From Methylococcaceae bacterium (GTDB taxonomy: Bacteria > Pseudomonadota > Gammaproteobacteria > Methylococcales > Methylomonadaceae), in assembly GCA_016715325.1 (NCBI GenBank), contig JADKAL010000002.1, positions 505,040 to 569,039 of the forward strand: 64,000 bases of DNA. The letters run 5' to 3'. The translations under genes and the position numbers were made by a program. Shown here piece by piece: positions 15,598-27,300 of this stretch. Numbering within the stretch: position 1 is the stretch's first letter; each line of letters opens with the position of its first letter. The notes beneath the pieces are model-generated. The model saw nothing but the letters and a program-made list of their open reading frames with translations, ran no database searches and was not told where the DNA came from.

Positions 15598-17428
15598 ATG
15601 AAAACATTTAAGACCCCCCCTATTGCCGGTGCCATTATGATGGCACTAGCCAGTACCGCAGTTAGCGCTAATCCCGATACTGCCAATGTCGATGACGCTA
15701 TTCTCAGTGTGCCTGGGCTGATGCCTTCGGCGACGCTGGAAATGACAGATAACCCGGGACTGTGGTTTAAAGACCCGATCGATGGAGATGCCCTGGTGGT
15801 GATTAAACCCGGGCAGGCGGTACACATAAAAATGTCCGAGGAAACCCGCAGCCAACATACCATCACCAGTCTACTCTGGCCTGTCGGTGCCAAGGATTTT
15901 CCGGTCGACCAGGAGAAACCGTCTGATGCCAGTATCACCAAAGGCCTCGATAAGCCGGGATTGTATGTGTTTACCTGCAAAGTGCATCCTTACATGTTCG
16001 GTGCTGTCGTGGTTGACGATCCGGATACTAAAGGCCTTGATATAGGCTCTGAACTGGAATTGGTTACAGGTGTGAAAGTGCCAGCCGACAGCGACATTGC
16101 CAAAAAGCTGTTACGCACGTTCTTTGTGGTAACCACACCCAGTCTGTGGCGTGATTACCGGGAAGCTGAATGGAAAGTCAATCTCCCCGACATTCCTTTG
16201 AATATTAAAGGCCAAACGATCAGCCTTAGCGCCCTGAGCATGAACATGCCCAACAAACTACAGACACCTAAAACCCCGGGTGTTGGCGAGGTTTGGGTCA
16301 ATACCCAGTTTGAAATGATCGAAGGCAAGAAAAAACCCGGTACCGCGACCCGCATCGATGCCGCTAATTGGAAGGTGGTTAATAAAGTCAAAGGTGTCAA
16401 GGAAGAGATGAACCATCCACACAATATGTGGCCGGACAACACCTATCAACATATTTATCAAACCCAATGGTTCGATAAACGGCTATTGACGTTCGAACGC
16501 GCTAGTGGCAAGGTGACCAACAACATTGAAGTTGGCGAGTCGCCTTCACATGTAATGACTAGACCTGCCGACGACATATTATACGTGGCCATTAACGGTG
16601 GCGAACATGTTGTCAAAATGACTGGCGGTGCAGCACCTTCAGCCGTAAAAAGTATTAATGTCGGGCCGAATAGTTCTCCGCACGGGCATTTTATTACTGA
16701 TGATGGTAAATATATGGTAACGCCCAATGCCTTATCCAGCAGCGTCTCCGTAGTCGATCTGGACAGCGAAACCAACACCATCATTCCGACCGGAGGTGAT
16801 TCCGATTGCGGTTTGGGGTACGCCTGATGGACAACGCGCTTATGCCGCCAATCTGTTGGGTACGCCGCCACAGTTGCTCAGCAGCTTGACGGTCATCGAT
16901 ATCCCTGGCAAGAAAAAATTAAGCGATATTAATTTGGCGGCGGATTATGATCCGGTGTCGGGCAAGATTACTGGGGAAGCATACGGGCTACTGCCCATCC
17001 AAACACCGGTCAGTCCTGACGGGAAGTATGTCGTCACCGCCAATACCTTGAGCGCCAGTATCACCATCGTCGATGTCGCGACCAATAAAGTTATCAAAAG
17101 CCTAACTTGTGAACCCGGTTGTCATGGCGTTCATTTCGGCATGAAAAAAGGCGGCGGCTACTATGCTTATGTCGGCAGCAAATTTGCCAACGACCTTGTC
17201 GTCGTCGATATGGATAAATTGGAAGTGGCAGGTCGTGTACTTTTGGCCGATGGAAAAGATACCAGCATCGTTGCCTATAACGGCATGGGTGGTCAGGGCA
17301 TCTTGCCGCTGCCTTTGGTTGAGCATGGCTATCTCAAGGAAACCTTAAAACTTTCCGGCAAAAAACAACTCAGTTCAGATGTTGAAGGCTGGTTGAAGTT
17401 ATTAACCAAAGAACAAAAAGGGATATAG
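15598..17428 (+). pseudogene. cupredoxin plus YVTN beta-propeller protein, frameshifted
   Basis: One protein of about 609 residues split between 15598-16827 and a second frame to 17428. The start ATG 15598 has GGAAGG upstream; the signal peptide ends VSA-NP. Residues about 40-140 are a cupredoxin with copper ligands in HTITS and FTCKVHPYMFG. The rest holds YVTN/Nhl-like blades (SPHGHFITDDGKYMV, VSPDGKYVVTANTLSASI). The slip lies near 16792 (GGAGG; one base fewer restores IIPTGVIPIAVWGTPDGQ). It probably carries electrons to or from the upstream oxidase. The break may be a sequencing error. Confidence 0.72.
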
Positions 17429-17538
17429 AGATATCCAGCATTTCTTGGCTTTATTCAGGTTGGGCTTCATCTTTTGGAGCCCAACCGTTCTCTTTTTTGG
17501 AATTCAACTTTGTATTAGATATTTAATAGGTTATACAG

Positions 17539-18039
17539 ATGACACATTATATGGAACTCCTCATGACGAATCAGCCATGGAATCTCATTATCTACATGGC
17601 AATCCCTGTGATACTTGCCGAGACAATCGCCATTTCGGAGCTTTATCTTCTTTTTACCGGTAAAGATACGGGCGCAGTAAAAACGCTCAGCCGGTTTGCG
17701 GGAATTATCGTTGGCTGGTATTTCCTTGGAATCTTCATAAATTTACTGTTTACTGCGGTTATTCCACTGACAACCGCCAACGATTGGCGTGGCATCGTGG
17801 ATGTGATTGCCGTTGGATTTTATCTCCTCGGGCTTGTTCCTCTTTTTGGAATAGCACTACTTGATATGAATCTGCTCTCTCGTACCGCATCGCAAAGGGA
17901 ACGCAATAAGCTTCATGCTATTTCCGTAGGGGTTTTCCTGGTCGTTGCCCATATCGCGATGATATTCGGTATGGCCGACCCTAACCTATTCTCTACTCAA
18001 GGGGTGATGGAAAATATGCCGGGCATGAGCCATCCCTAA
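17539..18039 (+). CDS. DUF6803-like four-helix membrane protein
   Basis: 166 residues starting MTHYMELLMTNQPW (an alternative ATG is at 17563). There are four transmembrane segments: NLIIYMAIPVILAETIAI, FAGIIVGWYFLGIFINLLF, VIAVGFYLLGLVPLFGIALL and ISVGVFLVVAHIAMIFGM. The C terminus ENMPGMSHP is methionine/histidine-rich and could bind copper. The pattern resembles DUF6803 membrane proteins seen in methanotroph genomes; I am only moderately sure of the family. It sits between the cupredoxin-propeller gene and rubredoxin, so a copper or redox-membrane role is a guess. Confidence 0.6.
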   Translation: MTHYMELLMTNQPWNLIIYMAIPVILAETIAISELYLLFTGKDTGAVKTLSRFAGIIVGWYFLGIFINLLFTAVIPLTTANDWRGIVDVIAVGFYLLGLVPLFGIALLDMNLLSRTASQRERNKLHAISVGVFLVVAHIAMIFGMADPNLFSTQGVMENMPGMSHP

Positions 18040-18103
18040 CTGTTTTCAAATACCTAAAGAAAAGATTTAGAACTAAACAACCAACCTATTTAAGAAGGAT
18101 ATT

Positions 18104-18274
18104 ATGTCTGATTTTAAAAAATATCAATGTAAAGAATGCGAACACATCTATGATGAGGAAAAAGGTGACCCCGATAGCGGCCTTGCGCCAGGAACACGTT
18201 GGAACGACATACCGGACACCTGGTCTTGCCCGATCTGCGGGGCACCTAAAGACTTTTTTAAACAGATGGAGTAA
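18104..18274 (+). CDS. rubredoxin
   Basis: 56 residues with two knuckles, CKEC (C9, C12) and CPIC (C42, C45), that bind one iron atom, and the conserved segment [22 protein letters not shown]. It is a small cytoplasmic electron carrier, often for NO or O2 reductases of the flavodiiron type or for alkane hydroxylases; no such partner is in the window. The ribosome site AAGAAGGAT is good. A second, nearly identical rubredoxin lies at 59985-60146. Confidence 0.93.
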   Translation: MSDFKKYQCKECEHIYDEEKGDPDSGLAPGTRWNDIPDTWSCPICGAPKDFFKQME

Positions 18275-18380
18275 GTCTTTACCTGTGGTGCATCAATAGG
18301 GGTATTATGGATTACACCAAGCGCTTGCTTGAAGAGCGTTTGGAATCCAGCTCAATATCAACTCGCAGATGGAGAAAGCC

Positions 18381-18494
18381 ATGCCACATGTTGTTGCCCT
18401 CTATCGTTATTCTGTGAAGGGCATTACCCCAGAAAGCAACGATGTTTTAACCGTGCTTGATGAGGAGCGGACTGCCGGAGATCGGGTGCAGTGA
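18381..18494 (+). pseudogene. N-terminal remnant of a MOSC-domain protein
   Basis: The frame reads MPHVVALYRYSVKGITPES then NDVLTVLDEERTAGDRVQ and stops. This is the N-terminal beta-barrel opening of MOSC proteins (molybdenum cofactor sulfurase C-terminal family; pattern L.RYPVKG...E.....L...G..GDR). About four-fifths of the gene is missing where the Tn3 block begins, so it was probably cut by that insertion. A weak upstream frame (from 18307) may be another gene fragment. Confidence 0.6.
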
Positions 18495-18512
18495 CTACAC
18501 TCATTGCTTAAG

Positions 18513-19139
18513 TTACGTTCCCATCTTTTCGCCCTTTATCTGTCTCTTATTAATATAAGCATTTAGGGCAATGTGGCTTGAATAACCTAGCACCCTGGCA
18601 ATTTTTCGTACTGACAGCCCTATCCCTAGGAGTTCCTTAATCTTTTCCTGGTGAGCATCAAACTTGCTCTTCTGGATCGTGCCCCTCGGCTTGCCCAAGA
18701 TTTGCCCTTGGGCTTTTTTAGCCGACAGCGCTTCTTTCGTCCGTGAACTGACCAAGTCGCGTTCCAGTTCGCCAAATAAGGAGAACAAGGTGATGATGAT
18801 CTTTGAGTTCATGTCGTGCTGGCGGATATCCAGGTTCTGCTTCAGGATAATCACGCGGATCGATTTTTCCACCAAGGCATTGACCAGGGCGATGACTTCT
18901 GCGGTGCTCCGCCCCAACCGGCTGAGTTCGGTGACGATGAGCGTGTCGGACGGGTCAAGCCGGTGGCTGAGTTCTTCAATGCGCCGTTGTTTGGGCGATT
19001 TACGGGATGAAATGGTCAGCTCGATAAAATCATCGATCTTTATGTCCTGTTTCCGGGCGTATTCCAGGATCTCCAGCTTCTGGTTGTTAGTGTCTTGCTT
19101 GTCAGTCGATGCCCGTAAATAAGCCAGCGTTTTTCCCAT
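18513..19139 (-). CDS. serine recombinase (Tn3-family resolvase)
   Basis: 208 residues. The N-terminal catalytic domain starts KTLAYLRASTDKQDTNNQ with the nucleophile serine in LRASTDKQ, and has the conserved LSRLGRST and ELERDLVSSRTKEAL segments. A C-terminal helix-turn-helix follows (GLSVRKIARVLGYSSHIALNAYI). It resolves transposition cointegrates at a res site. It is divergent from tnpA; the 130 bases between them (AT-rich, with TTATTATACATTATGAATGTGTAATA dyads in parts) would hold res and both promoters. Confidence 0.88.
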   Translation of the reverse strand: MGKTLAYLRASTDKQDTNNQKLEILEYARKQDIKIDDFIELTISSRKSPKQRRIEELSHRLDPSDTLIVTELSRLGRSTAEVIALVNALVEKSIRVIILKQNLDIRQHDMNSKIIITLFSLFGELERDLVSSRTKEALSAKKAQGQILGKPRGTIQKSKFDAHQEKIKELLGIGLSVRKIARVLGYSSHIALNAYINKRQIKGEKMGT

Positions 19140-19270
19140 TGGTTTCGGTGGGCGGTAAGCGATAAGGTGATATAGGTTATTTATTATACATTATGAATGT
19201 GTAATAGCATGTTTTTAGCTTAGTCATTGTACATTATCCTTAATGAACGTTATCACCCCTACAAAACAAT

Positions 19271-22200
19271 ATGTCCCGACTGACAATTTTAACCCAGGAT
19301 GAGATCAACACCCTTTACGCGATCCCTACGCTGGATAATGAAGAGCGGTCTTTTCTGTTTGCCCTCGATCCCGACGACAGTGCTTATCTCGATACACTGG
19401 GGAACAACACCGCGAACAAGGTCAATTACATCCTGCAACTGGGTTATTGCCGTGCCGTCAATTACTTTTTCCAGTTCAGCGTCCAGAAAGTAAAGGCTGA
19501 CGTTGAATTTATCCTGCAACAGTATTTCCCCGGCGAGCCGTTCCCTAAAAAGCAGGTACTGAGGAAATATCACTACCGTAACCGCGCCGAAGTGATGGCC
19601 AAGTTTCAGTTGAAAAATGCAGATATTGCTTTCCAGGATCAATTAACCAATGAAGCCAAGGCACTTGCCAAGCGCCATACCCTGCCCCGGTTTGTCTTGG
19701 ACGGGTTGCTGTCTTACTGCCTACAGAAAAATGTGGTCAGGCCAGCTTACTCAAGCCTTCAGGATATGGTATCAAGCGCACTTATTGATGAGCGCAACCG
19801 CTTGGCCGCCACATTTTATATGGAAACCGATAAAGACTTGCACGCGCTATTGGATAAGCTGCTCGAAGATGACAACCTGTTTTATAACCTAACCCTTGTC
19901 AAAAAAGACCAGAAAAACTTCAGCATCACAGAAATAAAAACCACTATCGCCAAACAACATTTGATCGTTGGGATTTATGCAAAGTCCCTGGCATTGATGC
20001 CCAAACTGGGCATATCGGAACAGAATATTATCTACTATGCGAACCTGGCCGAGTTTTACACCATCCAGAAACTGAAAAGGATGGCCAACAAAAATATCGT
20101 CCGGCTTTACCTGCTCTGTTATGTCCACCGCCGCCTGTTCAAGATCAACGACCACCTGGTCACCAGCTTTATCCATAAGTTGGCCCACTATGGGGACAAG
20201 GCCGATGATTACCAGCGGGACAAGATAGACATTTCCGAAGCGGTGGACAAACAACTCAGGAAACAAGCCTGGCAGGTGATGGCCATTAACATTGATGAGC
20301 GTATCCCCGACAGCCAAATCCGGCAGAAGGCGTTTGAGGTAGTCCCCCAAGACCGTTACCCGCAGTTCCTGGACGATTTTAAAAAGCCCAACCTTGACCG
20401 TGATTTCTTTCGTTGGCAATACTACGGCCAGTTCGCGTTGACCATCAAGAAGAATATCCGTCCCTTGTTCAAGACGCTTGAGTTCTCGTGCGCAAATGCG
20501 GAGATGGCCAAAGCGGTCGATTTTTTAAGGCAACATCTTAGCGGGAACCAACCGTTCCGGGACTATGACTTTCAAGACGTGCCGCTGCGGTTTTTTCCGA
20601 AAAGGCTAAGAAAGTTCTTGACCTATAAAGTGCAAGCCGAGGGAAATCACGCGGTCAAAAAAGTGGATGGAGACCGCTATGAATGTATGGTGTACCTCCA
20701 ACTTAAAAACGGCCTGGTGCAAGGCGGGGTGTTCATTAAGGACAGCCACGGCTACCGTGCCCTGGAAGACGAGCTGATCGATATTGAACATTGGGAAAAG
20801 CATAAGCGGGCTATTTTAAATGGACTCAACATGCCTTTGCTATCAATGGGGATAGAGGAGTTATTGGATGGTTTACAGGCCAATTTGAAGGAGAAATATG
20901 AACGGGTGAACAGCCACATTGAGAACAGCGAAAACACCAGCCTGAAAATCACGTACAACAAAAAAGGCGAGCTGCTTAAGTGGATGTTGCCTTACGCCCG
21001 CCTGGACGATGGGGTGAACAATCCCTTCTTCGACAAGCTTCGGGTCACCAGTGTCGGCGACATCCTGAAGTTTAATGCTGAGGCCACCGGGTTTATGGGT
21101 GCATTCACCCATCTTCAGCCCAAATACGCGAAATTGCCGCCCGACCAAGAAGTCATCAATGCTTGTACGATAGCAGCGGCCACTGGGATAGAAACGAAAA
21201 AGATGAAGGAGATCAGCGATGTCAACGACCACGACCTCGACAGGGTAAACAAAAACTTCATCCGCCAGCAAACGCTGTACGCAGCCAGCGAAACAATCAT
21301 CAGAATACAATTTAGCCGATTACGGTGTCCATGCCAGCGTGGACGGCCAAAAATTGGTCACCAAATACCACACCATCAAATCGCGCTATGGTAAGAAATA
21401 TTTTGGGATGCTTAAAGGCGTGGTCTTATTCTTGCTTAATGCCAACCATCTGCCCCTGTGCCTGAAAGTCATTGGTGCCAATCAGCATGAAAGCCACTTC
21501 TTGTTAGATATTGTGGAGAGTAACACGTCCGATGTTGAAATCACGGCGGTCTCCGGCGACATGCACAGTATCAATCGGGTCAACTTTGCCTTGATGTATT
21601 TGTTCGGTTACCTGTTTATGCCGCGCTTTACGCAGCTGCGGGATAAATCGGACAACAACCTGGTCTGTTTTGATGAAGTCAAACACTATGCCCACCGTGT
21701 TATTAAGCCCAGCAAGCAGGTCAATAGAGTGCTCATTATAAAGGAGTGGGACAATGTGCTACGGATATTGGCATCATTGGCGCTCAAAAAGACCACACAA
21801 AGCCAGATTGTCCGTAAACTGTCCTCTTATAAGAAGATCAATGCCACCTTGAAAGCCCTGATTGCATTCGATGAAATTATCATGACCGATTATATCCTCG
21901 ATTACATTGACATCAAGGAAGTGCGTGAAGTGGTGCAAGCCTCGCTGAATCGGGGCGAGTCTTACCATCAGTTAAGCTCGACCATTGCCAAGGTCAGCGG
22001 TGGGAGGATGCTGAGCGGCAAGAATGAAATCGAACTCGACATCAATGCCGAAGCCATCCGGCTGATCGCTAATGCGGTGATCTTTTATAATGCGACTTTG
22101 TTATCGACCTTATATCAGCATTATCTGGAAATCGATCCGTACATGGCGAAGACAATAGCCCGGTTTTCCCCGGTCGCATGGCAGCATATCAGCTTCATTG

Positions 22201-22307
22201 GCAAGTATGAATTTTACAACCGAGGGGATGTTATTAATATACAAGAGGTTATCGAAAAAATCCTTGCTGATTTCAAAATCGATATTTCGGCTGTAAGCCA
22301 CGGATAG
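19271..22307 (+). pseudogene. tnpA: Tn3-family transposase, frameshifted
   Basis: A protein of about 1011 residues in two frames, 19271-21394 and a second frame to 22307. It has the Tn3 N-terminal DUF4158-type region (LTILTQDEINTLYAIP) and the DDE domain in the C-terminal third, with HYAHRVI, NRGESYHQL and the final SPVAWQHISFIGKYEF. The slip is near 21301: one base fewer joins SETIIEYNLADYGVHASVDG. TnpA performs replicative transposition. Because the frame is otherwise clean throughout, the break is recent or an assembly error. Confidence 0.88.
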
Positions 22308-22425
22308 CAAGGCCTACAGGGGTGGCTGGGTACAAACCGTGCTTTTGGTCAAAAGACCCCCAATTGTTCAGCCCTCTTCTTAATAATCACTGCGTATTAT
22401 TTGTTTCAGCATGAAACCATTTGTT

Positions 22426-22968
22426 TTAATCGTTTAGCGCCCGATAAACAGACGCTATGCCTATGTTTAATTGACGAGAAATATCGACTGGCCGCAAACC
22501 TTCTGTCTTTAAGCGGATAACCTCAGATTTGTTTACGGTACGCTTTCGCCCCTTGTAAACACCTTTCGCTTTTGCCGCATTGATACCGTCTTTTTGCCGT
22601 TCCTTCCTTATATTCGTCTCAAACTCAGCAAAAACACCAAGCATACCGATAAAAGCATTGCCCTCCGGTGAACTTGTATCGATATTTTGCTCAGTTGCCT
22701 TCAAAGACACGCCATTGGTTTTTAACTCATGGACTATATCCTGCAAATCTTTCAGGCTCCTGGCCAGCCTGTCTATGCGTGTGACGTAAATAGTATCACC
22801 CTTCCTGGCAAAATCGAGCAAAACCCTTAATTCAGAGCGGCCTTTCCTTGATGTGCCAGAAATTTTTTCTGAGCGAATGATCTCACACCCTGCAGCACGT
22901 AAAGCATTCTCCTGGATAGTAAGGTCTTGGTCTATAGACGACACACGCGCATAGCCATAAACTGTCAT
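22426..22968 (-). CDS. serine recombinase (resolvase/invertase, Pin-like)
   Basis: About 180 residues from MTVYGYARVSSIDQDLTIQ at 22968. The catalytic serine is in ARVSSIDQD; conserved blocks include RSELRVLLDFARKGDTIYVTRIDRLARSLKDL (read in parts) and AEFETNIRKERQ. The C-terminal helix-turn-helix is LRPVDISRQLNIGIASVYRAL. It lies 60 bases outside the Tn3 right end and reads towards it. It may belong to the plasmid backbone (multimer resolution) or to a second transposon. Confidence 0.88.
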   Translation of the reverse strand: MTVYGYARVSSIDQDLTIQENALRAAGCEIIRSEKISGTSRKGRSELRVLLDFARKGDTIYVTRIDRLARSLKDLQDIVHELKTNGVSLKATEQNIDTSSPEGNAFIGMLGVFAEFETNIRKERQKDGINAAKAKGVYKGRKRTVNKSEVIRLKTEGLRPVDISRQLNIGIASVYRALND

Positions 22969-23138
22969 TGGGCAAAAACCTACCAATAGGGTCTAAAGGT
23001 AGCAATGATAACCCTACCATAATTATAAAACAACCTTATTGATACGTAAAAAGCCTCTCAAAAAAAATAATCAATGAGGTATACCCAAATGGAGGCTGGA
23101 TAAATATGGTTTAGACTGAAATGACAACTGCCCAAGCA

Positions 23139-23768
23139 TCACAGGCTGTCGGCTTTATCGTCCAGCATCCCTTCTACCAGCGCACGTAGGGCCTCGGCTT
23201 CGCCCGGGCCAAAACCCCAGTGGATATGGCGGACAATGCCTTTCCGGTCAATAATGTAAGCTGACGGCATGACCTTTACGTCATATTCCTTGGCGCACTG
23301 CTTGCTGGTGTCCGCCGCGACGACAAAGCTGGCAGGGAATTTGGCCAGGAAGCGCTTGGCATCGTCGACATTTTTATCCTGGTTTACGCCGACTACGTGC
23401 AACCCCCTGCCTTGGAATTTCCTGTGCAGGCCGTTCAGGAACGGGAAGGATTTGGCACAAGACCCGCACGAGGCTGCCCAGAAATCTATATAAACCACAT
23501 CGCCACGGTACTTGGACAAGTCCACGGCCTTGCCACCGGCCAATGGCGACAGGGTGCAGTCGGGGGCAACCGCACCTTCCGGTAAAGCCAGGGCAATTTG
23601 GGCGAACAGGCATAGGGTCACCACTAATGCCAATTGATACGGATGGTTAGCCCATGAACTATGGGATGTGCGGTTTTGGGGGGTTAATGTCGGTAGGGTT
23701 GGCACAGTATTCAAATTGGGGCACCCATCAACAACAGGCTCAAGCCGCAGTTTCTTGACGGGAATCAT
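23139..23768 (-). CDS. TlpA/ResA-type thioredoxin-fold protein
   Basis: Up to 209 residues. The thioredoxin domain (about 65-200) has APDCTLSPLAGG, the redox motif WAASCGSCAKSFPFL and the cis-proline segment KVMPSAYIIDRKG. A hydrophobic segment, LALVVTLCLFAQIALA, precedes it and is a signal peptide or anchor. The first 45 residues are atypical, so the true start may be a later TTG or GTG just before that segment. It would act in the periplasm in disulphide reduction, for example cytochrome c or copper-site assembly. It overlaps DUF2442 by 29 bases on the same strand. Confidence 0.75.
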   Translation of the reverse strand: MIPVKKLRLEPVVDGCPNLNTVPTLPTLTPQNRTSHSSWANHPYQLALVVTLCLFAQIALALPEGAVAPDCTLSPLAGGKAVDLSKYRGDVVYIDFWAASCGSCAKSFPFLNGLHRKFQGRGLHVVGVNQDKNVDDAKRFLAKFPASFVVAADTSKQCAKEYDVKVMPSAYIIDRKGIVRHIHWGFGPGEAEALRALVEGMLDDKADSL

Positions 23769-24021
23769 GCCCCAATTGATTCAGGTACAGGTCGATGACG
23801 GGGAAGCACAGGTCATAATCGCCCCAGACCAATTCCCCGTATTCAATACGGGACATGGCAAATTTAGCCGGGTCAAGGTAACTACGGATATCGGGGTGCT
23901 GTACGCGGGTTAAGAACGGCTTGAAATCAACCGACTGTTCCTTGCCGTCATCGAATGTCAGGTGGAGGCGATAATCACCACGGGCTTCCGCCTCAATAAT
24001 ACTGATAGGGTTCTGGCTCAT
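23740..24021 (-). CDS. DUF2442 domain protein
   Basis: About 93 residues from MSQNPISIIEAEARGDY at 24021, with a GGGAGA ribosome site. The family pattern is clear: YRLHLTFDDGKEQSVDFKPFL, then PDIRSYLDPAKFA..RIEYGELVWG.YDLCFP...LY. DUF2442 proteins are small, often found beside toxin-antitoxin or DUF4160 genes; the function is unknown. Here no DUF4160 partner is visible. It overlaps the TlpA-like gene downstream if the long start of the latter is real. Confidence 0.78.
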   Translation of the reverse strand: MSQNPISIIEAEARGDYRLHLTFDDGKEQSVDFKPFLTRVQHPDIRSYLDPAKFAMSRIEYGELVWGDYDLCFPVIDLYLNQLGHDSRQETAA

Positions 24022-24393
24022 TTCAATCTCCCAGTGATACGTTATTATAGCAGATACCCACAACCTGCTGAAACTTTGGAACCTTTTGTTTCCCTTATAG
24101 CCTACCTGACTCCAGTGAACGGCTGCTCAACCTCCGGAGCGGCCATTCAGCGTCCGCCCTGACCGTCAAGACCCGACCCGTTGCGGTCAATCGTTCAATC
24201 TGATTCAATGGCGGCTATCCGATCATGACCAGCTATTGTATTTATCTCTCATGATATGGGGAATAAAAATAGATCCTACTTAGGAAATTCCTTTTTCACA
24301 TTCCGAATAGAGCAAAATAAGCGGTAAGACAACTATTTTGCCCTACACGGGTAGAGATTTCGTTACATTTGTAGCCCTTTTTTTCAGTCATTT
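24022..24393. other. intergenic region before the SIR2 gene
   Basis: About 370 bases without a credible gene. The left part (24100-24240) is GC-rich with short imperfect dyads (CTCCGGAG; GACCGTCA...TGCGGTCA) and resembles degraded repeat DNA. The right part is AT-rich and would hold the SIR2 promoter. Nothing more can be supported. Confidence 0.4.
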
Positions 24394-27300
24394 ATGCGCT
24401 TTATAGAAAACGGACCATCTATTCCCGATGACTTACTCCTGGCTAGAGATGAAGGGAGAGTAGTGTTCTTTTGCGGTGCTGGTGTTTCAAGAGCTAAAGC
24501 CGGTTTAGTTGATTTTTATGGCCTAGCAGAATCAGTGCTAAATAACCTTCGGGTTCAGGCAGACCATGTTGCTCATAGCGTTCTTCATGAAGCTAAATTA
24601 ATTGGAAATCGAACTGGCTCGACTGGACTAATTTCCGCAGATCGCATCTTCGGTTTACTCGAGCGTGATTTTTATATTCAAGACATCGAAACAGCGGTTG
24701 CTAGCTCTTTAAAGCCAAAAGCAGATGTTGATTTGTCTGCTCATCGAATTCTTTTGGATTTAGCTACCACATCTGAGGGCAGCCTGAGATTGGTAACCAC
24801 TAATTTCGACCGTCTTTTTGAAGAGGCGAGCGATAAGCAACATACTTTATGGCTTCCTTCCAAATTGCATGGCTCTGCAAATTTGGGTCAACTCAACGGA
24901 ATCGTACATTTACATGGTATCGTTGATAATGAATACTCGCATGCAGAAAGTGACGGTTTTATCCTAACCAGCTCACAATTTGGTCGAGCTTATCTGACAG
25001 AAGGGTGGGCAACCCGATTTTTTAAAGAGATACTTGATCAATTTGTCGTGGTGTTTGTTGGATACACAGCCGACGATCCCCCTGTTCAGTATTTATTGGA
25101 GGCTTTGAATACCCGGAAAGATCGGATAACTGAAGTTTATGCTTTTCAAGCAGGCTCTGAAACTGAAGCGAATGGTATGTGGCAGCATAAAGGAGTCGAA
25201 GCTATAGCCTTTAACTCAGAAGATATGTTCTGTGCTTTATGGGATTCTTTGGAAATATGGGCAAAAAGGGCACGTTCACCTGATGCTTGGGTTAGCTCGG
25301 TTATTCAATTGGCATCTCTTAGTCCAATGGATTTACAACCTTTCGAAAGAGGTCAAGTCGCTCATGTTATATCTACAACCGAAGGTGCGCGACAATTCGC
25401 GCAAGCTGAAAAAGTACCGCCAGCGGATTGGCTCTGTGTATTTGATCCAGCGCGACGCTATGAGTCCTCTGGGACTGATTTAAATCCTGATCATTTCTTT
25501 GAGTCATATGTAATCGATGATAATCAAAATCCAGAACAACAAGGTATTAATTTAGGAAAAAAACCATCAATTGATCCATTCATTATTTACGGATTGGATA
25601 GTGATTCGAGATTCAACTCACCAGAGAACAGTGATCGTAGCTTTCAAAGCAATATTCCTGGTACAGCATGGGATGCTTTTGTTCCGACAAATCGAGATCG
25701 GCAAAACCTTCAATTTGACTATGCTCCCTCTTTTCGCGACCAAAGATCCATTAATCCACTCCCCCTATGTACAAGGTTGAGGTCACTTAGTTTATGGCTT
25801 AGTAAAGTTGCCGATCAACCGGCGGCAATTTGGTGGGCCTCCAAGCAATCGGTTTTACATCCAGAAATTCAGAGGGAAATACTAAATAGCTCAAAACTCA
25901 CCAACACTGTTATGCGCCAAGCATGGCATTATTTATTTGAATTCTGGAATCATCAGTTGTATCAAAATCAGTACTTTCAAGATTCTCAGGATATAAAAAC
26001 TGCTGTTAACCGTGACGGTTGGAGTTATCAACTCTTAAGAAAGTATATTGTTCTACAACGTCCTTTTATACAAGTTAGCCCGCATTTTTGGCATAAATGT
26101 TCACCTCCAGATCCCCGAGAAAATTTACTACTCAATGATATGTTGAGTTTTAGTATTGAATATCCTGACCAGATTCAAGAAATAGAGGTTAACGACGAAT
26201 TGCTTGCAATCTACACTAGCGAATTTCGAAAAAATCTTGAATATATCGTATTTATTAATAAAGAGATTGGTAGAGATGACGACTTTAATATTGGTTCTAT
26301 TCTGGCTCCCAGCGAATACATTGAGCCTAACAGTTTATTCAATCAGAGTAATTGAATTTTCTAAACTTTTTCAGCGGTTAGTAAAGCTGGATATTCGTTC
26401 AGCGCAACAAGAGCTTGCGGCGTGGCCTTTAAACGATTTAAGCATTTTTGATCGACTACGTATTTGGGTAGCAGGTATGCCTGAATTGGTTTCCGAAACA
26501 GAATTTACCACCACATTGTTGGAGTTAGACGATGCTATGTTTTGGGATAGATACAGCCAAAAAGATTTATTACCTGTATTATCGCAGCGCTGGCAACAAC
26601 TAACTGATGAATCCAGAGTTAAGTTGGAAAGTAGACTACTAGCTGGACCTCAGCGTTGGAATAACGAATCCGAATCAGATTTCCACAGAAGGAATGCCTG
26701 GCTAAGACTGAATAGCCTACATTGGTTGGCAGATCAATGCTGTTGTTTCAGTTTTGATCTGGAAGCTGAAACTCAACGACAGCAACTAATTGTACCAGAA
26801 TGGAAAAAAGTGCATTCCAGAAAAGCTAGCAAGTCAATTAAAGACATCGCCAGCTTCGTAAGTACTAATGAAGATTATTCACAAATTGCCAAAGAAAATC
26901 TTGCAAATATTTTGTCAAAATCACTTGAACTTAGTGATCATAGTGATGATTTTCTGATCGAAAACGATCCATTTGCAGGACTATGTAAGGAAAAACCGAT
27001 TCTAGCCTTTAGAGCATTGTCCCTTACCGCCAAAAACTCTGAATTTCCCGAATGGGCTTGGGAAAAGTTTCTTTATTCAACCCAACGAGAGCAAGATCGA
27101 CCTAAATTTTCCGCATTGATAGCTGAACGTATTAATAGCTATCCCGCTGAACAATTGCTTTCCATCATTACGCCGATTTGTAGCTGGCTAAAAAAAATAG
27201 GCAATACCATTACCTCCAATCACTATTCAAGTTACCTAAGAATTGTTGAAAAGCTCATTATGTCAATTGAAATCCAACCATCTATAGGAAGCTCGTCAAT

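Larger units (their letters stand above)
18513..22366. mobile_element. Tn3-family transposon
   Basis: A divergent pair of resolvase and large transposase, ending on the right with GTGCTTTTGGTCAAAAGACC and CCCCAATTG, a sequence also found at the remnant at 12449. I could not find a matching left inverted repeat by eye, so the left border (somewhere between 18495 and 18513) is approximate and that end may be lost. It interrupts a MOSC-domain gene. Confidence 0.7.
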
